The position numbers were made by a program, and so were the translations under genes. Below, in pieces: positions 58,185 through 64,000 of a stretch of 64,000 nt of DNA (its first letter is position 1; each line of letters opens with the position of its first letter). The stretch is from Aureimonas jatrophae (lineage in GTDB: Bacteria; Pseudomonadota; Alphaproteobacteria; Rhizobiales; Rhizobiaceae), in contig NZ_FNIT01000008.1 in the NCBI RefSeq assembly GCF_900104035.1, positions 62,001-126,000 of the forward strand, in the 5' to 3' direction. The notes beneath the pieces were generated by a model. The model made no database searches. It saw nothing but the letters and a program-made list of their open reading frames with translations, and was not told where the DNA came from.

Positions 58185-59015
58185 TCAGGATGGCGTGTCG
58201 GCCGCGTAGGCCACGGACTTCTGTGCCCGGATCGCTTCGAGCCGGCGGACAAGGGCGGTCTCGATATGCTCGTAGGCCGTGCTGCCGAGCGCGAGACGCA
58301 GGGGCGGATGCTGCGTGTCGCCGGCGTCGATCATGGCATCGACGCTTCGCCCGGCATCGCCCTTGATGGCGAAGCTGCCGCTGGCAAGGCCCCGGCGCAT
58401 GTCGCCCGACGGCGTCGCCTCGTAGACCGCCATCGCCGGAGCCTGATCGAGGCCCGCGCCGAAGTTCGTGGCTGTCGGACCGGGTTCGACGATCACGAAA
58501 TCGATGTTGAACGGGGCGACCTCCTGCGCGGCGGCCTCGACGAACCCTTCGATGCCCCACTTCGTGGCATGGTAGAGGCCGAAGGCGGGATAGGCGACTT
58601 GGCCGCCTTCCGAGGCCACCTGCATGATGCGTCCGCCGCCCTGCGCCCGCAGATGCGGCAGGCTGGCCCGGATCACCTGGATCGATCCGACGAGGTTGGT
58701 CGCGACCTGACGCTCGATCTGCTCGTCGCTCACCTCTTCCGCCGCACCGAACAAGCCGTATCCCGCGTTGCTGACCACGACGTCGATCCGCGTTTGTGCC
58801 GCGAAGGCCGCGTCGATCGTCTGTCGCACCGCGCCCGCGTCGGTGACGTCGAGCACCACGATCCGGATCCGGTCGCCGTACCGGGTTTCGAGATCCCCGA
58901 GCGCCTCCTGCCGCCGGACGGTGGCGACGACCCGGTCGCCTCGCCGCAGCAGCGTCTCCGTCATGATGCGGCCGAGGCCGGAGGATGCTCCCGTGATCAG
59001 CCAAGTCTTGGTCAT
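58185..59015 (-). CDS. Short-chain dehydrogenase/reductase, LysR-linked
   Basis: A 276-residue classical SDR. The cofactor motif is TGASSGLG (about 8-15), NAG is at about 83-85, and the catalytic residues are Ser135, Tyr148 and Lys152 (LYHATKWG). Substrate unknown. The ATG at 59015 is where homology starts; longer frames extend into the intergenic region. It is divergent from a LysR gene, whose product is its likely regulator. Confidence 0.87.
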   Translation of the reverse strand: MTKTWLITGASSGLGRIMTETLLRRGDRVVATVRRQEALGDLETRYGDRIRIVVLDVTDAGAVRQTIDAAFAAQTRIDVVVSNAGYGLFGAAEEVSDEQIERQVATNLVGSIQVIRASLPHLRAQGGGRIMQVASEGGQVAYPAFGLYHATKWGIEGFVEAAAQEVAPFNIDFVIVEPGPTATNFGAGLDQAPAMAVYEATPSGDMRRGLASGSFAIKGDAGRSVDAMIDAGDTQHPPLRLALGSTAYEHIETALVRRLEAIRAQKSVAYAADTPS

Positions 59016-59115
59016 CGTCGTCGTCTCCGTGTGGGGTGATGCGACAGATCTAGCGATCAACGAGCGGTCCAATTAGACGGGACAATCCGCATGACCCGGT
59101 GAGAGATCGACACCA

Positions 59116-60012
59116 ATGCGCAGACCCAGCCTGGCTGAACTCTCGGCCTTTGCCGCCGTCGCCCGCCATCGCAGCTTTCGCCAGGCGGCCGATGCGCTCG
59201 GCACCTCCCGCTCGGCGCTCAGTCATACGCTGATCGGACTGGAGCAGGCGCTCGGGGTCCGCCTTCTCAACCGCACGACCCGCAGCGTCTCGCCGACCGA
59301 GGCCGGCGAAACGCTCCTGCATCGGCTCGTGCCCGTGCTGCGCGATCTGGATGAAGCGTTGGACGCCGTCGTGGGCGAGGCCGGCGCCGTCGGCGGCACG
59401 CTGCGGATCAACTGCGGGACCGCCGCTGCGGAGGTGCTGCTGCGCTTGGTCGTGCCGACCTTCGCCGAGCAATACCCCGGCGTCGCGTTGGATCTCGTCA
59501 CCGACGGGCGCCTGGTGGATGTGGTCGAGGCCGGGTTCGATGCGGGCGTTCGCCTTCGGGAGTCCGTGCCCCAGGACATGATCGCCATCCCGTTCGGTGG
59601 GGATGCCCGCTTCCTTGCGGTCGCGGCGCCGGCCTATCTTGCGCGTCACGGAACGCCACTCGTGCCGGACGACCTGCGGGAGCACCGCTGCATCCGCCAC
59701 CGGATGCCCAGCGGCAAGCTCTACCGCTGGGAGTTCGAGAAGCATGGCGAGGCGATCGTCGTCGACGTGCCCGGCCGCCTCACGCTGGACGACCACCGCC
59801 TTATGGCCGGTGCGGCAGCCGACGGGCTCGGGATCGCCTTCGTCGCGGAGTCCTTTGCGCAGCCCGAATTGCGAACGGGCCGGCTCGTCGCGCTGCTGGA
59901 GGACTGGTGCCCGGCGTTCCCGGGCCTCTGCCTTTATTATCCCGGGCGCCGGCACGTCCCGGCCGCGCTGCGGGCCTTTATCGACGTCCTGAAGGCTCAC
60001 CCGTTCCGCTGA
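59116..60012 (+). CDS. LysR-family transcriptional regulator
   Basis: A 298-residue LysR regulator. The N-terminal winged helix covers about 5-65 (LSAFAAVARHRSFRQAADALGTSRSALSHTL). The effector domain covers about 90-290 and is of the type linked to SDR genes (GVRLRESVPQDMIAIP). The 100-base divergent gap to the SDR contains GTCC-N8-GGAC-like dyad sequence near 59068-59084, a candidate site. It probably activates the SDR in response to an aromatic or aldehyde ligand; this is not determinable here. Confidence 0.88.
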   Translation: MRRPSLAELSAFAAVARHRSFRQAADALGTSRSALSHTLIGLEQALGVRLLNRTTRSVSPTEAGETLLHRLVPVLRDLDEALDAVVGEAGAVGGTLRINCGTAAAEVLLRLVVPTFAEQYPGVALDLVTDGRLVDVVEAGFDAGVRLRESVPQDMIAIPFGGDARFLAVAAPAYLARHGTPLVPDDLREHRCIRHRMPSGKLYRWEFEKHGEAIVVDVPGRLTLDDHRLMAGAAADGLGIAFVAESFAQPELRTGRLVALLEDWCPAFPGLCLYYPGRRHVPAALRAFIDVLKAHPFR

Positions 60013-60075
60013 CGGATACACGATGCCTTCGGATCCACCCCGCCACGGATCCCGGCCGGACGCCGAACTCGCCCG

Positions 60076-60441
60076 TCACCGGCCCGCTTGAGCGGATGCC
60101 GCGAAGGCCTCCCGGGCGGACAGCACGGCCTGCCGGTGTTCCGCAGCCCATGCGAGGAGCCCGCCGAGATGGGGCTCCAGCGACCGCCCGAGCGCGGAGA
60201 TCTCGTAGACGACGGCGACCGGCGCGGTACTGACGACCTTGCGCGTGATGAAGCCGTTCGCCTCCAGGCGGCGAAGGCACTGGGTCAGGGACTTTTGCGT
60301 CGCCCCCTTGTTGGCGCGCCGCAACGCATTGAACCGCATGGGGCCGCCGCAAAGGGCGTTGAGGACGAGCAGCGTCCATTTGCTCGTGATCTCCTCCAGC
60401 ACCAAGCGGTTGAGTTCGAGCTCGTCGGGGGACGTCGACAT
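60076..60441 (-). CDS. HxlR-family transcriptional regulator
   Basis: A 121-residue winged-helix regulator of the HxlR/DUF24 type (KWTLLVLNALCGGPMRFNAL, KSLTQCLRRLEANGFITRKV). ATG 60441 is chosen; a TTG at 60465 would add eight residues. Such regulators often sense quinones or aldehydes through a Cys; here Cys residues lie in LCGGPMRF and LTQCLRR. It is divergent from an NmrA-like oxidoreductase gene, the classic arrangement for a regulator and its target. Confidence 0.88.
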   Translation of the reverse strand: MSTSPDELELNRLVLEEITSKWTLLVLNALCGGPMRFNALRRANKGATQKSLTQCLRRLEANGFITRKVVSTAPVAVVYEISALGRSLEPHLGGLLAWAAEHRQAVLSAREAFAASAQAGR

Positions 60442-60477
60442 GGAAGGGATACTCCGGGCGACCAAGTAGCTTGTTGG

Positions 60478-60512
60478 TACCTAATTGCTTTCAGGTTTCA
60501 TATCTATACCTA
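60478..60512. promoter_or_regulatory. Direct repeats in HxlR/NmrA intergenic region
   Basis: TACCTA occurs at 60478-60483 and again at 60507-60512 in an AT-rich stretch between the divergent genes. It may be part of the HxlR binding site. A good AAGGGAG ribosome site (60528-60534) follows for the NmrA-like gene. Confidence 0.35.
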
Positions 60513-60540
60513 GTCGGCTCCCAACGTAAGGGAGACCACG

Positions 60541-61503
60541 ATGACCCATTCGATCAAGAGCGCGACCGCCGAGACGGCTGTTCGAGGTGAAAACCGGACC
60601 GTCCTCGTGTTCGGGGCGACCGGACAGCAAGGCGGCGCCGTGGCGTCCGAGCTTCTGTCTCGGGGCTGGTCCGTCCGCGCGCTCGTTCGCGATCCCTCCG
60701 CCGAGACGGCGAAGCGGCTCGGCGATCTCGGCACGACCGTTGTCGCCGGCGACCTGGCCGATGCAGCATCGGTCCGGTCCGCCATGCGAGGCGCCTATGG
60801 CGTGTTCAGCGTCCAGCCGAGTTCAGGGCAGGGGGCTGCCTACGGCGTCACCGACGAACAGGAGGTCCGCTACGGCAAGACGGTGGCGGATCTGGCGCTG
60901 GCGGAAGGGGTCCGGCATCTCGTCTACACCTCGATCGCGGTGTCCGGCGCGGGCCCGACCGGGATGGGGCACTTCGACAGCAAGATGGATATCGAGAACC
61001 ACGTCCGCGGCCTCGACCTGTGCAGCACGATCGTGCGCCCGACAACGTTCATGGAGCTGCTTCTGCTTCCCGGCATGGGTCTCGATCAGGGCGCCTACAC
61101 CTTCTTCCTGCGACCGGACCAGACAGGCCAGATCATCGCCGTCCGGGATATCGGCCGGATCGTCGCCGCGGTGTTTGCCGATGCGGAGCGGTTTGCCGGG
61201 AGGACCATCGAGATCGCGGGCGACGAGGTGACGGGGCGGACGCTAGGCGAGGCGCTGGCGCGCGCCGCAGGGCGGCCGATCGCATACCAGCGCTTTCCCG
61301 ACGCGCTGCTGGCGGACAATGCCTTCCTGGGAAGGATCGCAAGCCTCATGGACGAGGGGCGCCTTGGCGCTAATGCGGACATCAGCGGGCTCGAACGGGA
61401 GTTTGGGGCGCTGACCCGGTTTCCGGAATGGCTCGCCGGTCCCGGCCAACCGCTTCTGCGCGCCGCGATGGAGACCGAGCGCGCCACTATCGCCCTGCGC
61501 TAG
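60541..61503 (+). CDS. NmrA-like NAD(P)-binding protein
   Basis: A 320-residue atypical SDR of the NmrA/HSCARG group. The nucleotide motif is VFGATGQQGG (about 23-32), then SVRALVRDPSAE and FSVQPSSG. The classical catalytic Tyr-x3-Lys is not obvious, as is common for redox sensors of this group. Function could be quinone reduction or NADPH sensing. It is divergent from the HxlR gene, which probably represses it. Confidence 0.83.
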   Translation: MTHSIKSATAETAVRGENRTVLVFGATGQQGGAVASELLSRGWSVRALVRDPSAETAKRLGDLGTTVVAGDLADAASVRSAMRGAYGVFSVQPSSGQGAAYGVTDEQEVRYGKTVADLALAEGVRHLVYTSIAVSGAGPTGMGHFDSKMDIENHVRGLDLCSTIVRPTTFMELLLLPGMGLDQGAYTFFLRPDQTGQIIAVRDIGRIVAAVFADAERFAGRTIEIAGDEVTGRTLGEALARAAGRPIAYQRFPDALLADNAFLGRIASLMDEGRLGANADISGLEREFGALTRFPEWLAGPGQPLLRAAMETERATIALR

Positions 61504-62150
61504 ACCGCCGCTCTGACAGGCGAAGCCGATCGCGTGTTCGGACCGGATCCACGGCAACCGCGATCGGATCGCCCCTTTGCGGTCCGACCGAAGGCGTGAG
61601 AAGCGGTCGGCATCCGCTTCAAGGAGATCGCAGGCGGTTGGCTCGCGTTCTTCGACCTCGCCGCTCGGATTGACCGGATCGATCCATCGGCGGCCTTCCG
61701 GCTCGTTGTGATCTGCCTGCGTTGGCGACCGGGTTGTTCGATACGGCGGATCACCGATCTGTCCGCAGGTCATCAAACCGTCCGCCTTGCACCGGTCTTC
61801 ACACCGCCCGCCATCTGCTCGTGAGGTTGGCGCTATCGGCCGGTGCGCCTGGGGCGAGGTTTGCGGCGTTGCCTCGTTCGCTACTCTGCAAAGACAGTTA
61901 AGACAATCGGATTGCTTCAGGGATCGTTATCCAACTCCGCAAGGACATCGTCAGGCAGGCAGGTCTTTCCTATCGATGATAGTCGTTGATCTAATTTTTC
62001 AGAAAAACCGATCATCAACCAACAAGTGACGTTGCGGTATTTACTAGCGCAGGTCGTGCTATAGAGGCTGTCAGTTAGATGGCTGACGACCGCCCTCCCA
62101 CGGTCTCCGCCACCGAACTCCCATCCTGTCGGTCTTCCCACGAGGTATGT
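61504..62150. other. Long intergenic region upstream of bcsA
   Basis: This 647-base gap is the longest in the window. The first half (to about 61850) is GC-rich with short open frames on both strands that resemble nothing recognised and lack ribosome sites. The second half (about 61880-62090) is unusually AT-rich. It contains the inverted repeat CAATC/GATTG near 61904-61914 and the palindrome at 61985-62019. It presumably holds the cellulose operon promoter and regulator sites. Confidence 0.5.
61985..62019. promoter_or_regulatory. Nested palindrome upstream of bcsA
   Basis: Outer arms GTTGAT (61985-61990) and ATCAAC (62014-62019) enclose inner arms TTTTTC (61995-62000) and GAAAAA (62002-62007). 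It lies 132-166 bases before the bcsA start in AT-rich DNA. It may be a regulator binding site or a hairpin; no matching protein is evident in the window. Confidence 0.4.
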
Positions 62151-64000
62151 ATGCGTACCATGGTGCTTGCTGTCCTATGGCTGTGCGCAGCCATGGCGGG
62201 GCTCTTCCTGATCAGTCAGCCTGTTGGCGTCGACGCCCAGTTGACGGTCGCCGTCACGGCCATCCTGGGAGCCGCAGCGATCTACCTTCTCAGACTGCGC
62301 GGCCCTTGGCGTGCGGTCTTCCTCGCCATCTCGACCCTCGTGGTCCTGCGCTACGCCTACTGGCGCACCACCTCGACCCTGCCGTCGCCCGACGATCTCG
62401 CGAACTTCATTCCGGCGGTCGTCCTCTACCTGGCCGAGATGTACTACATCGTCCTCCTGGCGATGAACCTCTTCGTGGTGTCCGACCCGCTGGAACGGGG
62501 CGCGGCTCCTCAGGCGGACGACGAACAGCTTCCCCGCGTCGATGTGTTCGTGCCCTCCTACAACGAGAGCGCGAACATCCTGGCGCTGACGCTTTCGAGC
62601 GCCAAGGCCCTCGACTATCCGGCCGACAAGCTGCGCGTCTTCCTGCTCGACGACGGCGGGACCGAGGAGAAGCGCAACGCCCGCGACCCCGCCAAGGCGG
62701 CCGAGGCCTGGCGCCGGCACGAGGAGCTTCAGGCTCTGTGTGGCCAGCTTGACGTCACCTACGTCACCCGCGCCCGCAACGTTCACGCCAAGGCCGGCAA
62801 TCTGAATGCAGGTCTGGCCGCCTCGGACGGCGACCTCATCGTCGTGTTCGATGCCGACCATGCCCCGGCGCGCGAGTTTCTGCGCCAGACGGTCGGCTAC
62901 ATGGTGCGCGACCCCAAGGTCTTTCTGGTCCAGACGCCGCACTTCTTCTCCAACCCCGACCCGATCGAGAAGAACCTTTCCACGTTCGAGCGCATGCCGT
63001 CCGAGAACGAGATGTTCTACGGCACGATCCAGAAGGGCCTCGACAAGTGGAACGCGGCCTTCTTCTGCGGCTCGGCGGCGGTGCTTCGCCGCGCGGCGCT
63101 GATGCAGGTCGGCGGCTTCTCGGGCATCACGATCACCGAGGATTGCGAAACGGCGCTCGACCTCCATTCCAAGGGCTGGAAGAGCGTCTATGTCGACCGG
63201 CCGATGGTGACCGGCCTCCAGCCCGAGACGCTGGCGAGCTTCATCGGGCAGCGCTCGCGCTGGTGCCGCGGCATGCTGCAGATCCTCTTGATGAAGAACG
63301 CCGGTCTCATGCCCGGCCTCAGCTGGCCGCAGCGCATCTGCTACCTCTCGTCCGGCCTGATCTGGTTCTTCCCGATCATGCGCATGGTGTTTCTGGCGGC
63401 TCCGCTCCTCTTCATCTTCTTCGATCTCAAGATCTACGACGTCTCGACGCAGGAGTTCGTCGCCTACACGCTCACATACCTCGCGGTCTCCAGCCTCATC
63501 CGCAACTATCTCTACGGTTCGGTGCGCTGGCCCTGGATGTCGGAGCTCTATGAGTACGTCCAGTCCGTCTATCTCTTCCGCGCCATCATCAGCGTTCTTC
63601 TCAATCCGCGCCGTCCGACCTTCAACGTCACGGCCAAGGGCGACACGCTCGCCGAGGATCGCCTGTCCGAGATCGCCTGGCCCTATTTCGCGATCTTCGC
63701 GGTGCTGCTCGGCGCGGCCGGCTACAGCGTCTATCGGTATCAGACCGAGCCGGAGATCGGCGGCATCCTCCTCGTGGTCGCCGGTTGGAACCTGCTCAAC
63801 CTCGTGATCGCCGCTGCCGCTCTCGGCGTCGTCACCGAGAAGCGCGAGCGTCGCACCACTCCGCGCATCGTCACGAACCGCGCGGCCGAGCTGGTGCTCG
63901 ACGGAACGTCCTTCCCGGTCGCGGTTACCGACATCTCGACCGGTGGTGCCAAGGTGCAGCCGATGGGAGCCTTGCGGGTCGTCGCACCCGATACCGCCGC
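62151..64000 (+). CDS. bcsA: Cellulose synthase catalytic subunit BcsA (C-terminus outside window)
   Basis: The first 616 codons of BcsA, the inner-membrane glycosyltransferase that polymerises UDP-glucose into cellulose and moves the chain across the membrane. N-terminal helices (about 1-110) precede the GT2 domain, with Asp168 in LDDGG, DAD (224-226), the catalytic base in TED (319-321) and QRSRW (357-361). Further helices cover about 380-545. A PilZ domain starts near 565 with R-x3-R (ERRTTPR) and TDISTGGAKV, the cyclic-di-GMP binding motifs, so activity should need cyclic-di-GMP. The ATG at 62151 is in frame with the whole protein; an ATG at 62147 opens a different frame. The rest of the operon (bcsB and others) should follow beyond the edge. 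Confidence 0.95.
   Translation, partial: MRTMVLAVLWLCAAMAGLFLISQPVGVDAQLTVAVTAILGAAAIYLLRLRGPWRAVFLAISTLVVLRYAYWRTTSTLPSPDDLANFIPAVVLYLAEMYYIVLLAMNLFVVSDPLERGAAPQADDEQLPRVDVFVPSYNESANILALTLSSAKALDYPADKLRVFLLDDGGTEEKRNARDPAKAAEAWRRHEELQALCGQLDVTYVTRARNVHAKAGNLNAGLAASDGDLIVVFDADHAPAREFLRQTVGYMVRDPKVFLVQTPHFFSNPDPIEKNLSTFERMPSENEMFYGTIQKGLDKWNAAFFCGSAAVLRRAALMQVGGFSGITITEDCETALDLHSKGWKSVYVDRPMVTGLQPETLASFIGQRSRWCRGMLQILLMKNAGLMPGLSWPQRICYLSSGLIWFFPIMRMVFLAAPLLFIFFDLKIYDVSTQEFVAYTLTYLAVSSLIRNYLYGSVRWPWMSELYEYVQSVYLFRAIISVLLNPRRPTFNVTAKGDTLAEDRLSEIAWPYFAIFAVLLGAAGYSVYRYQTEPEIGGILLVVAGWNLLNLVIAAAALGVVTEKRERRTTPRIVTNRAAELVLDGTSFPVAVTDISTGGAKVQPMGALRVVAPDTA

Noticed and set aside
61500-61754. Short minus-strand open frame in the region before bcsA
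   Set aside because: No homology recognised, no ribosome site, and composition like non-coding GC-rich DNA.
62147-62752. Alternative ATG at 62147 opening a 201-codon frame
   Set aside because: The frame has no recognisable sequence, whereas the ATG at 62151 opens the full BcsA frame.

Overview
This is a GC-rich (roughly two-thirds G+C) chromosomal stretch from an alphaproteobacterium, most likely a Hyphomicrobiales/Rhizobiales member. The evidence is a rhizobial-type choline/betaine locus, a lysine-6-dehydrogenase-like enzyme paired with an Lrp regulator, many GntR/FCD-controlled ABC-transporter catabolic islands, a TctDE/TctCBA system, and a BcsA-type cellulose synthase. Genus assignment is not possible from the sequence alone. 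No insertion sequence, prophage, CRISPR array or rRNA operon was seen. There is one tRNA, tRNA-Arg(ACG).

Layout. 1-4.7 kb: choline uptake and oxidation, with choX (partial) divergent from a single open frame that joins the BetI repressor to the betaine aldehyde dehydrogenase BetB, followed by betA. 4.7-7.2 kb: yidC, rnpA and rpmH on the minus strand. 7.4-9.1 kb: an orphan histidine kinase and tRNA-Arg. 9.3-18.1 kb: two divergent operons around one GntR operator. One has an iron alcohol dehydrogenase, a semialdehyde dehydrogenase and an alpha/beta hydrolase (reminiscent of the Agrobacterium blc/att lactone operon). The other has GntR, a ribose-type ABC importer and a DJ-1/PfpI protein. 18.4-19.5 kb: MgtC-like and PRC-barrel proteins. 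19.7-28.1 kb: amino-acid catabolism, with serine deaminase, lysine-6-dehydrogenase-like enzyme plus Lrp, and a hydroxyproline block (D-hydroxyproline dehydrogenase, hydroxyproline epimerase, fused aconitase X, pyrroline-2-carboxylate reductase).

28.5-40.3 kb: a GH13 trehalose-synthase-like enzyme with a DUF1349 protein, then a GntR regulator divergent from a peptide-type ABC importer that ends in two enolase-superfamily sugar-acid dehydratases (ManD and a galactonate-dehydratase-like enzyme). 40.7-46.9 kb: TctD/TctE two-component system, TctC-TctB-TctA carrier and a methylisocitrate-lyase-like enzyme. 46.9-47.9 kb: a secreted polyester-type esterase. 48.1-56.2 kb: a compact minus-strand operon of eight genes: a FadR-type regulator, two cytoplasmic Cys-type sulfatases, their formylglycine-generating enzyme, a taurine/nitrate-type ABC importer and a short-chain dehydrogenase. 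This looks like a self-contained sulfate-ester import and desulfation system. 56.5-61.5 kb: ABC-F ATPase, SDR/LysR pair and HxlR/NmrA pair. 62.15 kb to the end: bcsA, cut by the window edge.

The overall theme is plant- or osmolyte-associated scavenging: each island pairs an importer, a few oxidoreductases, dehydratases or hydrolases, and its own regulator with a visible palindromic or direct-repeat operator. The two items most worth attention are the BetI-BetB fusion and the sulfatase/FGE/ABC operon.
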